The position numbers were made by a program, and so were the translations under genes. A stretch of 64,000 nucleotides of DNA, from positions 814,658,569 to 814,722,568 of the forward strand of contig NC_081414.1 of the NCBI RefSeq assembly GCF_030272615.1, read 5' to 3'. The notes below the pieces were generated by a model that saw nothing but the letters and a program-made list of their open reading frames with translations, was not told where the DNA came from and made no database searches. This DNA is from Cryptomeria japonica (Eukaryota > Streptophyta > Pinopsida > Cupressales > Cupressaceae). Shown here piece after piece: positions 44,654 through 56,929 of this stretch (positions are counted from its first letter, which is position 1; each line of letters starts with the position of its first letter).

Positions 44654-45165
44654 TGGTCAAAAAATATTGTCATAAAGTAGAAACTCTTATACTTTATTTC
44701 ATCATACATTGAAGGTTGTAACAATGGTTGTAGAGAGGAGTGGAGAAATCCTACTATGTCCTATGCTTGCATGTAATGAATGTTTACAGGATTTCATTAG
44801 GTAAATTTTTATAATATAATTATGATTTGTATAGACATAGTGAGTCTTATGGTTCATTATATCTTAGTTATAGTTTTTAATGATGTATCATAGGTATGAT
44901 ATTATTTATTTGATTGTGTTTTTTTATTCAATTTTGATATTGTACTTAACATATTTAAGTGAAATTATTTTGTTTGAATCATGCAACACTACCTTGGACT
45001 ATTTTTTGATATCTTGATCTTATGCATCACATATTAAGCTCAAAAACATCTCAAGCAAGGATATGACTATCACTCGAATCTACTTGTTAAGTTGAAAGCT
45101 ATGTAAGAATAAGTCCCGATAGTCTATGTTATCAACGTATTGATTAAGTGTATATTGTTTCGAGT
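44654..45165 (+). other. 3' flank of the intact ankyrin gene, holds the LTR empty site
   Basis: Collinear with 22796-23157 plus 26334-26510. The position of the 3.2-kb LTR in the paralogue falls at CTACC, 44989-44993, uninterrupted here. The first part should be the 3' UTR; no single polyadenylation signal stands out. Confidence 0.8.
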
Positions 45166-45753
45166 GACAAGAATTTTCTATCATGGCCAAGGAGCATTGA
45201 TGTAAGCTTAGAATATGTTGGTTAAGCCCAACCTCTTCTACTCCTCGCTGCCTGATTTAAGAGCAACATCCATCACCTCCAGCGTGTTTACTATTTCCAA
45301 AACATTGTTTTCCTTCAGAGGATGAAAGATGAAAGAAAAAATACAAGTGTAGAAAACTGCAGAGAAGAACAAAGTCACATAACACTCAGATTTACGTGGA
45401 AAACCCCAATAAAAATATACCAATAAAAACCATGGGCAAAATATCAATTGTATTGATTCTTAAGAAATACAAAGTTACAACAATCTCAAAACTGTACATT
45501 AAAACATGACTTTGAGGAGCATAAAACAACAGAGTTGTGTAGTTCTAATTGAAGACAACTTACTAGATATAGTAAGTATGACTCACACAACATGTAAAAC
45601 ACATATCAAAATTAGTAGTGGAGAATCCATAATGATTGAACCACTGCTAGATGAGTATCCAAAATGACTTCACATTCCAACAAAAGAATCAAAAAGTAAA
45701 ATGTGCTAGTGACACTTAGAGTGGTCTGAATCACTGTTTCTCTTATGCAGTTT
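45166..45753. other. Intergenic DNA between ankyrin copies, possible LTR remnant
   Basis: No gene. CAGATTTACGTGGAAAACCCC near 45390 recalls the TTTACGTGGAAACCC blocks of the minus-strand LTRs at 12130 and 48670, so this may be a decayed relative. Ends could not be found. Confidence 0.35.
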
Positions 45754-46720
45754 TGTAATAAAACTGCTTGTATATTACAGTCAACATAAAAATTAAATAC
45801 GGTCCTAGGGCCATAATATTCACTTATGTGACTACCACTCAGTTTTTTTAACAAAATTCATAGACATGACCACCAATCAGATTTCCTCATCAGTCTATCG
45901 ATGTCCAATTCACCAACATGTTTGCCACTCTAATCAATCTATCAGATTTCCACTTCATCGGCACGATTACCACTCAATTTTTTCTCAAAATTTTCCAAAG
46001 GAATCTGTTAAATGTCCAATTCACCAAGACCACCATTTAGTTTTTTCTCAAATAATTTCAAATCAGTCTATTAGATGTTCAGTTCACTAATATAACCACT
46101 ACTTAAATTATTTTAAAATAAATTTTCATTTAGTATGCTTCATCCATTCCATTGACATAATTTCAATTTAATTCCCATATTCAAACATCCCACTCAGGTC
46201 CACTTAACTAAAAAAAATTTAATCAATTTGTAGAAGTCCAATTCATGGACATGATTACCTATCAGATTTTTCTGATCAGTCTATAGATGTCCAATTCACC
46301 AACATGATTGCCACTCGGAATTTTTTTCAATTCTAGGATGTCCAATTCATGGGCATGATTACCACTCAAATGTTTCTCAGAATGACAACAGTTTAGATTT
46401 TTCTCAAACAATTCCAAATATCAGTCTACTAGATGTTCAATGCTTTCCACTTAGATTATTTGAGGATAAAATTCAAAAGTATGCTTTCTCCCTTCATATT
46501 TTCCTTTGACATAATTTCAAATTAATTGCCGAATTCAGACATTCCACTCACCCACTTATCACTCAGATTTTCTAATTCTTCGTTGACACAATTTCTCATC
46601 TAAGCCCTATGTTCAAACATGCCAGTCACCCGCTTGACTAAAATTTTTCTAATCAGTCAATGAGATGTCATATTCATTGAAAGGTTAATTTGCCTCTCAA
46701 ATGAAATATCTTTGTTGCTT
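45754..46720 (+). repeat. Minisatellite-like upstream region of ankyrin pseudogene 2
   Basis: Collinear with 40228-41210, starting with GTATATTACAGTCAACATAA and GGTCCTAGGGCCAT (intact copy: GATCCCGGGGCCAT). It has the same GATGTCCAATTCACNNACAT core units but lacks some units of the intact copy and carries small deletions. Confidence 0.8.
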
Positions 46721-46734
46721 CTCTGTCATTTCAA

Positions 46735-47563
46735 TGACTATAAAAAAAGCGCAAGGGCTATGGAAGAAACAAGAGAGCACTCATTAGCGAATGAAAAGTC
46801 AACGTGGAATGAAACAAGAGAGCACTCATTACAGGATTTCAAGGCGTATCAAAACTTTAATGTTGTTGGTAGCATCAAGGATTATAATAAAATCAAAGAT
46901 TAATATACAATTGTAGGAACGGAAATTCTCTTCCACTTCACATATGTTTTTATCTAATCAAATAGGCAATATTTTAAGAAAACTACGATTCAAAATAGCT
47001 CATGAAATCATATAACCTATTATATGTTTTAATGAGCCTACTCATAGATTTAGCTCCATAGCCTCCACTCAACCTACAAAAGATCTTATGACAAATATTA
47101 ATAAATAATTGTACCTTTAGGCTCAAAATCATGTTTGAATCAATAGTTGCCATAGAAAATTTTATACATGCACATCATCCATGATCTTGTGAGTTTCCTT
47201 CAAATGATATTTTGGACAATCTATTATAATACGTTTCTAATTATTTTTTTCTTTACAAGCATATTGTGCAATGTATCTTAGTCAAACATAGTAGGAAATA
47301 ACTCATTGGAAATATATTTTGTATTAATCATTTTTTGTGGATTTGTGACCTATGCTAACCTAGTATATGCTTTAATGTTGTTGGTAACATCAAGGAGGCC
47401 GATTAATAAACATGACAAGCTGGGCAAAACAACTTTAGACATAGCAATGTTGATCGCAATAGTAGCATTTGCAGCAGCTTTCACTCTCCCAAACAAAGAT
47501 CCCCATTATATTGTTGTCTTTCAAATGACAGTGATATGTTGGACTCTCGTTATAGTTAGTTGT
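46735..47563 (+). pseudogene. Ankyrin-repeat/PGG-type membrane protein, pseudogene copy 2
   Basis: Built like pseudogene 1: an exon 3 piece (GAGAGCACTCATTAGCGAAT near 46774), an exon 2 piece (GATTTCAAGGCGTATCAAAA near 46837), intron-like DNA to about 47370, then NKHDKLGKTTLDIA fused to LIAIVAFAAAFTLPNKDPHY and, after TVIC, to WTLVIVSC. The two deletion junctions are the same as in pseudogene 1. The frame then breaks off at about 47563 into the 3.2-kb LTR family, losing the rest of the gene. Nearly all ankyrin repeats are missing, so no working product is expected. Confidence 0.87.
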
Positions 47564-47565
47564 TA

Positions 47566-48314
47566 TCAAATGGTCTTTGAGATAACTTGTGAAGGCGGAG
47601 TAAGTGCTAGATGTTATCTCGATAGTTAAAGATATTCTGATAGAGCTTCAAGGAGATGTATTGGAATGACTTAACCCGAAACGAGTAACATGGAAATAGA
47701 GTGGATCGACATAATAGCTTAGTGTAAACCTAATATGTTTGCATAACACGAAGATCAGTCACAACATGAAGACCAATTGATTTGGGCGGTACGATAGTCC
47801 ACCTGGATGTTTGACCTAATTTGATCTAGTGAGTTGGATGCAGATTGAGGAGATTAAGATGACCTTGAGAACACATTGCATGCTGACAGGGATGAAGAAG
47901 GAATCTTGATCTATCCGATCCCCATAGGAGAGACTCTCACCGACATGAAGAGGTAGATTTAAAGTTGGTCTATTGTGGATCATTTGAGGGACTCATACCG
48001 ATGATAATGAGGGCATGCGACACGTACCTCGATAGTTCACATATGCCTTGACTGGAAGTATGACTGACCTTGCAGCCATGTTTGTGAGTCGATAGATGCA
48101 GAGTTTCACATAATTGTTAACCCATCTTGATCGAGTGACTTGGACATCGAATGGGATGACAAGTGTGCTCCAGGTGGTCGAACATAAATGCAAAGTTGGT
48201 GCACATAAATGAGTCGGTTACCGATCAAATCTGAGAAGGTCGACAGAGGATAGAAGTGCATTAATGGCAACTGAGTTGCAGACAGGGGCGCGGCTCAACA
48301 TGATAAAAAAAATC
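47566..48314 (+). mobile_element. Partial copy of the 3.2-kb LTR
   Basis: Matches 24450-25150 closely (GTTATCTCGATAGTTAAAGA, GAGCTTCAAGGAGATGTATT, TGGACATCGAATGGGATGAC). Compared with pseudogene 1, everything from the middle of the gene to about 1,290 bp into the LTR is deleted. It is cut at 48315 by the next LTR. The preceding AAATC is the probable target sequence; the other copy lies outside the window. Confidence 0.85.
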
Positions 48315-49210
48315 TGATGAATAATGATGAACAGTTAGTACCAAACTGGTACTGAGAGGGGGGGGTGAATCAGTACAAAAAAAAAGACTTTCCTTGAACC
48401 AGTTTGATTGCAAAGATTGTAGTTAACTGGTAAACGGTATCATCGGTCTAAATCAGGGCACTACCGGTAAAACACAATGAGAATGTGAAAGACATAAACC
48501 AATAACGCTTAGATCTCCACACAATCTAATATCTCATTTCCACTTCTCCCGTATGCATAAACAAGTAATATATTATCAGAAACATAATGACTGTTGGTTC
48601 AACATGCTTTACCACTTGATAGAAAATATTAAGACATCATATGAAAAGCGTCACACATGACACTGATTTTTCACATGGAAACCCAACTAAGAAAAATCAC
48701 AGTGGGGATGAATACCCACAAGTTGTTCTTTGAACTCTTCTGAAGTTTACTTTGTTAGGAGCCTAGTTTGGTTAAAGACTTTTACAATAGGTTCTGCTAG
48801 GAACCAATTCTACTAGGGATCGCCCAGTTAAGGGATGGCTAAATACCCTGTTAAAGGTTTAGAACCCTGCTAAAGGTTACCTCGCAAGAGGATTTGAAGA
48901 ACTCATTTAATTGAGTCACCCTGTTAAAGGATTTACACAAAGCTTGTTAAAGCTACCCGATTAAGGGATTTTCCAACTGCTGAAATGGTTATAAGTCAAT
49001 AGGTGATACACTTATATGATAACAACATACAATGCGAAGGCAAATCCACTTTATCTCCTTTACTTCTGCAATCACCCTTTGCAAGTAATGACACATTTCT
49101 TCGGTCTGGCAAGAATCAAGTATCTCTTTACTTGGATACACACACAACATTTGCCAACCACTCTAAAATGAAAACATCATTGACCTTATAGGAAACAGAT
49201 AGGTCGGTAG
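48315..49210 (-). mobile_element. LTR of the 11.8-kb family, first part
   Basis: Plus-strand TGATGAATAATG begins it; TACTGAGAGGGGGGG follows 35 bases later, the same distance as in the solo LTR at 11765. Shared blocks: ATGGAAACCCAACTAAG, AACTCTTCTGAAGTTTAC, GTTAAGGGAT and AGGTCGGTAG. It is interrupted at 49211 by the Tat element and resumes at 63615. Solo or full-length cannot be told, since it runs past the window end. Confidence 0.82.
49206..49210. repeat. Target-site duplication GGTAG of the Tat element, left copy
   Basis: The right copy is at 63615-63619. Two extra bases (AA) lie between the CA end of the right LTR and its GGTAG. Confidence 0.8.
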
Positions 49211-50158
49211 TGTAATACCCTAAAAATGGTCATCTAAACCATGGGCCCCTAATCTTGACAACATCACCAAGGTCCTAACCAAAGGCAGCTAAATAAATCT
49301 TGAGCACACAATTAATTCTTTAATCATCAAATGTCACATGGCAAAATTAATCACTCAATATTAATTAAATATTTATTTAATTAATTGACCATTCCAATTA
49401 AGTCATTATCTTATTTATTTTATGAAATATCCTAGCATATTTAATTAAATAAATCAATTTGCCATAAATCTTCAAAAAAAGAATTAATTGACAAAAAATA
49501 ATTAAAAATTGAGAAAAGAAATCAATTGGATATAATATTGAAAATCAAATTTAAAATTGATGAATAATCTCAAAGAAAGCAGTTAAAACAATTAAATATT
49601 AAAATTGAATGAAATAAAAAATAAATCAATTTTTCCTGATTTTATCTTATTTTTAGTTCAATTTCCTTTAAAACTGAGAAAAGCATCCAATCACATCAAT
49701 TCACTTGGATTGTGCTTCCTCTTGGAAAATCTTGACCGCTCATCATCATTTTATCTTAGCATTTGGTTTCTTTCTGAATTTTCTATAAATTCAGGCTCTC
49801 ATCTCATTCAAAAGGATCCTGGAGAATGTATTGTTATCATGTTGATTTTATTCTAGGTTCATTGAGAATATTGCATACATTTTTAGATCATAATACTCAT
49901 TTATTGCTTAAATCTTGTTAGATCCATCTAGCATTCATCATACTCATATAGATTAAATCCTTCGTCTTGATGTTGTCTAGTCACCGGTATTGCTTATAAT
50001 CTGAGAGCAATCATATACTCGCATCTTTTAGAAGGCAATGGGTCGATTTGCTTTGGTTTTAATACTCATTGATTATATCTGATTAACCATGCATGTAATG
50101 ACTTGATTGAAGTGTCGTGTCTTACAGGTACAGATTCTTAGTCCACTTTTCACACACA
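49211..50158 (+). mobile_element. 5' LTR of the Tat/Gypsy element, 948 bp
   Basis: Begins TGTAATACCCTAAAAATGG and ends TTTTCACACACA. The partner at 62665-63612 has the same length. By eye the two differ at about one base in twenty over the first 350 bp, so the insertion is not recent. A TATAAATTC at about 49787 is a possible TATA box. Confidence 0.92.
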
Positions 50159-50162
50159 TTTC

Positions 50163-50180
50163 TGGTGCCCACCGTGGGGC
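50163..50180 (+). other. Primer-binding site of the Tat element
   Basis: TGGTGCCCACCGTGGGGC starts 4 bases after the LTR. Tat/Ogre elements often have TGGCGCCCACCGTGGGGC, which as I recall pairs with an arginine tRNA; this copy differs at one base. Confidence 0.8.
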
Positions 50181-52494
50181 AAAGAATTACTTTTTCGGCC
50201 TCAAAATCATTTTTTTTATCCTATAGGTTTCGTTCGTACAACCTCTGCAAAATATTGTATGAGTAGTTTCACTACATCGTATGACATTATATTGAAGCTT
50301 GCGGTTTATCGTATGACACAAGATTATATCCTGTCAATTTTCATACGAATCAGAATGTGGACTCATACGACATACTGCTTATGATATCTTTTGTCGTCCT
50401 ATACTGATTTCTAACTCATACGACACATTGCTTATGCTATCTTTTGTCGTTCTATACTGATTTTTGACTCGTATGATACAGGTGTTCTGTCGTTCTGTTT
50501 TATGAAGATTTTTGTATGATTCTTGTTTTTTTGATAGATTAAAAACAGATTACTTTTCAGGGGTTTCTTGGGTTAAAATTTGATTATGCTAACACTGATC
50601 TTGAATCGTCTTTTATCTGCTTGATATTTTCATAGCTTAACCAGTTTCTTGCAGGACGTTTGTCAAAGAATCTATCAATAAAACATACACCTGTTAAAGA
50701 ATCAAGAAGAAAATGACTACTGACATATTGGTTTTGCAGGTTGCCTAAGGAGAATTGACTAAACAGTGTTTATTCATTTAATATTTTCTTAGGAACTTAA
50801 ATTGCTATCTGGTTATAGAACAAATCTGTCTTTCGTGTTTTCAGAAAAATCTAAGAGGTAGGAGAGTATGCTCTTGTCTTTTACAGACAATTAGAAATCT
50901 AGACCCTTGAAGATTTTTCTAAATTTTGAGATTTGTGCACCTTTAGTGGGCCTGTCACAGTGGGAAAAAGTAATCACCCTGTGAGAATGACCCAAGTGAG
51001 TACAACTGGACCTGAGCATTCCAACTCACTATAATAAATAGGCCTCTGGTGATTAAAGTCTCAGAGGATGAGATTATTTGAGTTTTCCCCTTGAGATCTC
51101 TCATATCGAGCATTTTGTAGGGCCTCGCGGTCTCAATCACTTTTACGTGACTACAACTTGTTTCGGTACCTTGTCGGGCTATAGGCCTCAGTCATGCTTG
51201 GGTGACTTCAAGGGGTAATTTGAAATGGAATTCCTGACTAAGAACTATAAGATTAGAAGCTACTCGATTCACCTCTGAAAGGTTGATAATCTTTGTGCAA
51301 GAGAGATAGTAACTCTCCCAAGACACTTGCCATATCGTGCCCCCATTAGCGTTTGGAGTCGGCTAATACGATGTTGAGAGTTCATTGCGTGAGACTCAAC
51401 GGCCATATTTTGATTAGCTATTGGGTGTGTACTTAAGTCAGCAAGCAAAGGTTTTCTTCTCTAAGCCAACTTCCATAAGGTTAGCGTGCTGTGATTGGAG
51501 TTATTATATATCCTACATGTTTTCTGTGTTTTCATCCTTGGAACTAAAACTGGAGAAAACAAATCAACAAACTCAGTGATCAAAACTCTATCTATGTCAC
51601 AAACTAGTCTATCCTGGTCAGAAATCAGTCCATCTCATAATTGGTCATACTCAGTCATCATACTCAACTATCATAAAAACTTAGAATTCTTGTCTCTGTC
51701 CTGTTAACAGTCGTACGAGTCTGATCATTTGTCGTCCTGCACCATATCCTATGTCATACGAGTCTTCTAAATTGTCGTCCTAAGCTCAATCCTTTGTCGT
51801 ACGAAACCCAACAGTCTGTTGTTTAAAGCCAAATCCTGTGTCGTACGAGATAGAACTAAACATAATCATTTGTAGTTCGAGACCTACCCATTTGTCATAT
51901 GGTACTAGGTAGCAACTCGTATGAAATAGAATTGTTGTCGTCCTGAACCTGTTATACTGTCGTACGGTCTCATAAATTCTATCGTAAGAGTCTCTGATTT
52001 TGCCAGTCCAAAACAACCAAACCTGTCCAAAACAGTCTACAATGAGCCTAAAATTGGTTATCATCCTCTTGAGCATAAAACAACCTTGATAGTGTACCTC
52101 TGTCGTTGCGTTGCACTATTTTGTCGATCATCTTTCAGCTGGTTCAATCAAACATCTTATCAAACCTAAGTTAACTTAGATAACGTCTTACACAGGATAG
52201 ATCATTCCTGAAACCATACCAGATCTTAGTTACTTCTCTCAATCACTATGTTAAACGAACTACTAGCTACAATTTGATCTTGACTTCTGCAATATATCTC
52301 GCTCTTGGTCCTATCAGTTACAAATGCCTATTCAAACCAGAAACTCTCATAGCAAAACAAACAAGGGAAAAGAAACACCCCTTTCATGACACGACAACCC
52401 ATTCTTCAAAGAAAATCCTTTTTACAATAAACCATCCTTGTCACAGATACCAGTTTACGACATACCAATCTTTGGTCAACCCTCATCTCCCACC
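50181..52494 (+). other. Untranslated leader of the Tat element with CGTACGA motifs
   Basis: About 2.3 kb with no supported frame. Two clusters of short motifs stand out: 50225-50500 (TCGTATGACA, CTCATACGACA, TTTTGTCGTCCTATACTG) and 51705-51990 (GTCGTACGAGT, TTTGTCGTCCT, GTCGTACGAAAC). Long leaders are usual in Tat elements. Confidence 0.7.
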
Positions 52495-54020
52495 ATGTCT
52501 AGGAAAAGACAAGAAAGAGAAGCTAATAAATGAGACACTCATGATGACTTTAGTAATTAGGCCACTGACAGTGATTCCTCATCAATTGAATCTGAGTCTT
52601 CTGAACTTGCTGAAGTTGAAATACATAGATGTCAGAATGACAAAGAATTCCGTAAAATGATGAAGGTCATCATGGCTAGGGAGAAAGAAGAGTATTTCCT
52701 AGAATTAGCAAAGCAAGGTGCTAAACTCCCTATAGGTTATAATGTGGAAACCCTCGTCGCTAAAGAAGAAGAAACACCATGGGGACAGATAAACAAACAG
52801 ATGCAAACATTACAAACTGCGGTCACAAAACTAGAAAACAAAGATAAAACACCAAAAAAATATTTGCTGGACACAATATGCTCATTCCCATTTGAGAAAA
52901 GCCTTTACATGTCTCCATTTCCCTCATGGGTTGAGATCCTAAAATTTGTCAAATATGATGGTACCTCAGATCCTCAAGACCATGTTAGAGAGTTTTGTGC
53001 CGCCTGTATGGAGTTCATGCATGATCAAACATAACTCATGTGCCTTTTCCCAAGGAGTTTAGAGGGTCAAGCCATGGAATGGTTCTCAAGTCTACCTAAA
53101 GGAATAAAAATGTTTGAAGAACTAATCCAGCTATTTTTGCCTCAATACTCATACAACATTCGACATCCTGTAACTATGATAGATCTTTGCAATACTAAAT
53201 AGAAAACATTGGAGCCTTTACTCACTTTCCTCCAACGTTGGAGAAAGATGTTCTCTAGGTATCCATGACCTATCCCAAACTCTGAGAAAATGGATATATT
53301 TGTCAATAACCTGGTCCTAGAACTGAAATATAGTGTGCAAATGCAAGTACACCCATCATTTAACAAAATGGTAGATAATGCTATTCAGATGGAAGATGTG
53401 CTCATAAAGAAAGGGGATATCTCACCTTGGAAGGAAACACAACCAGGATCTAGCTCTAAAGAAAAGAATAAATATTGGAAATATAACAAAGATAGCAACA
53501 AGAACATTGTTAATGATGGAGTAGCAGATACTGTCCAAGCAAAAACAAAAACCACAATATTCAACTTGGCCAGTGGCACGCAAGCACTCAAGGCAGCTGA
53601 AACTACAACAAAAAATCCTCCAAAGAAAACAAGAGAGTGGTTCAAAGACAAACCTTGGGTTTCAAAGTCTAAGCGTGATTTTACTCCTTTGGATGAATCA
53701 TATGAATCGACTTTTAAAACTTTATTGACAAATAATCTGATAACATTGCCAGACAATTCTAGAACATATGACCCAGAAATTAGGCCCAAATGGTGGAGAG
53801 AAAACGAATACTGCGACTATCATTGGAACAAGGGACATAACATAAACAATTGCATGAAACTCAGACATGACATCCAAGATCTTATTGATGCAAGCAAGAT
53901 CGTCGTGGGAAATCACGTGACTAATGCTATTCATAAGGCCTTTAAAGATCCCTTACCCAACTATGAACAAGGAGATTCCTCAAAATCCAAAGGGAGGAGC
54001 TACGGTCAATTATACCTATA
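52495..54020 (+). pseudogene. Tat/Gypsy gag
   Basis: From ATG 52495 (MSRKRQEREANK) one frame runs to about 53985, broken by stops at 52531 and 52558, at about 53032 and at others up to 53270. It carries a Gag capsid-like core (LKFVKYDGTSDPQDHVREFC, then QAMEWFSSLPKGIKMFEELI) and a zinc knuckle CDYHWNKGHNINNC at 53812-53853 followed by MKLRHDIQDLID, as in Tat Gag. A frameshift near 53985 moves the reading into the next frame. Gag would form the particle and bind the RNA; this copy cannot be translated in full. Confidence 0.88.
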
Positions 54021-54241
54021 CTAACAATGATAATGTGATCAACATGATTGAATCCGCTCAAACTAAATCTTGCAATGTGATCATAGTTCAAGATCACCAA
54101 AGTCAAGCGCAAACTGCTAATGGCCTGACTCGTGCTCAGAAGAAGATCACTCTCCCAGAAGCTAGTTCCTCAACTTTCGATCAAATAACACCAAATCCAC
54201 CAAACAGAAAAACAGACACAATTGCGACCAAATCAAAATAG

Positions 54242-54880
54242 TTGGCTTCATCGTCTTCTCCTGGTTATAGTATTGTTGAACAATTGAAGAGAACCAATGC
54301 TCAAATCTCCATTTTGGAACTGCTTAAGATCTCTTCTGCTCATAGAGAGGTCCTGGACAAGGCTTTAATTACCACCAGTGTCCCTAAAGATTTAGACGTA
54401 GATCGGTTTCAATCTATGGTTGGTCACTTGACCTTACCTCATTACCTCACTTTCTCTGAAGAAGATGATAACTCACTCAATCACTCGCATAACCAGCCAT
54501 TACACATTGAAGCCATGATCCATAAACACTGCGTTAAACGTGTTTTGATAGATGGAGGCGTTGGGTTGAATGTTTGTACCTATAGTTTATTAACACAGTT
54601 GGGATTTTTCGAAAATGTTATTGATCCAACGAAGAAGATAACAATCAAGGCTTATGATGAAAAAGAAATAACTTCTAAAGGTCTGGTACTATTACCAATT
54701 AGAGTAGGACCTGTGGAAAGGGATGTCATTTTTCAAGTTTTGGATCTTCACCTTTCATACAACATCTTACTGGGTAAACCATGGATTCATGAAATGAAAA
54801 CAATACCATCTACATATCATCAGTTCTTGAAATTTCCTCATAACGGAGTTGAATTCAGTATTCTTGCTGATGTGCATTAA
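54242..54880 (+). pseudogene. Tat/Gypsy aspartic protease region
   Basis: The frame contains VKRVLIDGGVGLNVCTYSLL near 54535-54595; the Tat consensus has DGGSGLN, so the residue after DGG is changed from Ser to Val. ILLGKPWIHEM follows near 54770, the usual C-terminal landmark. A stop at 54239 separates it from gag-side sequence in the same frame, and another at 54878 ends it. The catalytic Asp remains, but the polyprotein is broken. Confidence 0.87.
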
Positions 54881-54945
54881 CACAAGGTGCTGGTGCTTTT
54901 GTTCCTCATAATAGAGCAGCTTCTGCAGCTGAAAGTTCAGAATCT

Positions 54946-55749
54946 TTGCTGAAAGAATTGGAAAAGAAATTGAAAATCACAAACATTGGCATGGATGGCT
55001 ACAAGATAGAGCCTATACTCTTACTAATGTCTCTTACTCCATCACCAAGACAATCAGGGAAACCATCAGAGGTGATGAAGCCACAAATTTCAACTCCAAA
55101 AGTCATTTATGATGGTCTCTTTATACAGTCCTCTACTTCTCTTACAGATGAAATAGAAGAGGATGATGTTCTCAAATCACTTCTTAAAGAAGATAATGCA
55201 AACAAAGAAATACGACATTGTGAGATTTCCCCGACATGGTATGGCCCAGGCTATAAGATGCTTCAATGCATGGGATACTCAGGTACTGGTCCTTTAGGCA
55301 AGCGTCAAAAGGCTATTGCTAAACCTATTCAGTTGCAAACTAAGTCCGTCAATGATAAAGTTGGACTAGGATATGATTCAAGAAAGTCATCAGATCAGAA
55401 ACACATATCTCATAATCAATTCAAGTGGAAACGCAAGGTACTGCCTAGAACATCACAAGAAATAGATACTCAACAAACTCAAGAAAAGTGTGACGATGAA
55501 GAAGAAGCAGTGATAACCCAGAGAGAGAAACCAGAGGGTAATCAAGTTTCAATTATATCAGCCATAATACCACCAGAAGTAGAAATCCCAGAGGATATGA
55601 GAGACGAAGTATACAAAATCAAAGAATTGTTTGCAGCACTGAACATTCTAGTCACATATACTGGTAGACAACTAGTAGATGATTCAGAAACCAATTCAAA
55701 TGAGTATGAATGGGGTCCAAATCATATCTCAGATACATCTACTACATAA
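54946..55749 (+). pseudogene. Tat/Gypsy linker with G-patch-like motif
   Basis: Between protease and reverse transcriptase. GPGYKMLQCMGYSGTGPLGK near 55245-55305 and VNDKVGLGY near 55350 form a glycine-patch-like motif known from Tat-type elements. G-patches bind RNA or helicases. The rest is acidic and low in complexity. A frameshift separates it from the protease. Confidence 0.78.
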
Positions 55750-56929
55750 ACCCTTGAAGAATCCAGTGATATCATAGATGACGCACAAGAGCTGATACGC
55801 CTGAAAATGCAAAAAGAAATAGAGGAAATCAGACTACAAAGACAACAAAACTATGAACAAGGACTAAAAGAAGGAAGAATACCAGAAAATTTCCCATCTA
55901 TGTGTCCCTATACTTAAACAGAGCAAATCAAATATGGCACTACACAAGAAGAGTTGGGAGCTACGGAAACAGAACCAGTCATCATTCTGGAGGAAATCAA
56001 ATGGAACAGACGATAGGGATTAACAAAACCATCAAAGCCATGTTCACATGTGTATCAAATATAGTTAATCAATGAACCAAATCATGAAGGAACTTGCAGC
56101 ATTAAAGATGTGGGTGTTGAAACTATATATACCTTTACTCAGCCACATGAAGACGAGACAAAAACTTCATCTTATGACTTTGATAACTCAAATAGGAGTT
56201 CTAGTTATAACAATAATTATTCAACAACACAATATAACTATTTTGTCATGAATATTGAGATGATGTTTGCTAATCCTGTTACTGTCACACCAGGGTGTGT
56301 AGTCCAGTCTGAAGTAGGTGAGACGCTATAAGTAGGTCAGTTGGGTTAGGTCCAATAAATACTAATATGAATTTCGATAATCGTGTCGAAACTTTTCCTG
56401 GTCTCGAGACACATACGCAAGGTAGTTTTCTGGAACTCAACGGGTCGGTGCAAAGTCATGATGATAGTACCATGAACTCCCTTGAGCATGTTCCAACCTT
56501 ATCCCTAAAAAATCCTGAATTGATTGATTGTACTCTTTATAACCAACCCTTGAATATACCCTCCTTCGCTAATGACTACTCACTAGCTTGCTATCTTAAT
56601 GCAGTGGAACCAATGAATTCTTCCACCAGTGAGCAACTCAAGAACATGAATGAAGCAGATATCAAGTATCTTAGTCGCAAAAACAAGAAAAATGAAAATA
56701 AAAGATCTGGTGGCGAAAACCACGTCGTGGCGGAATCAGAATCTAAAAAAGAGAAAATAAAGGACGTACCTAAAGGTGAAAACCTCTATGAGGCCCCTGA
56801 AGGTGAGATACTTGATATATTGCCAAGTCACTTCCAGAAAAGGTCCTCCATACTGATCGAGCCAACTCAGCCAGTGAACATTGGGAGTCAAGAGACACCA
56901 CACATCATTCATGTAGCTCAATCACTATC
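55750..56929 (+). pseudogene. Tat/Gypsy linker upstream of reverse transcriptase
   Basis: Several short frames separated by stops (56110-56331, and 56367 onward). Low-complexity asparagine/serine and lysine-rich text (NKKNENKRSGGENHV). It runs in frame into the reverse transcriptase start at about 56930. Confidence 0.65.

Noticed and set aside
45238-45447. 69-residue hydrophobic minus-strand frame
   Set aside because: No domain; the region resembles decayed LTR sequence.
49605-49856. 83-residue frame also found at 63059-63310
   Set aside because: It is LTR sequence present in both LTRs, with no domain.
53385-53789. 134-residue minus-strand frame
   Set aside because: Shadow of Tat gag.
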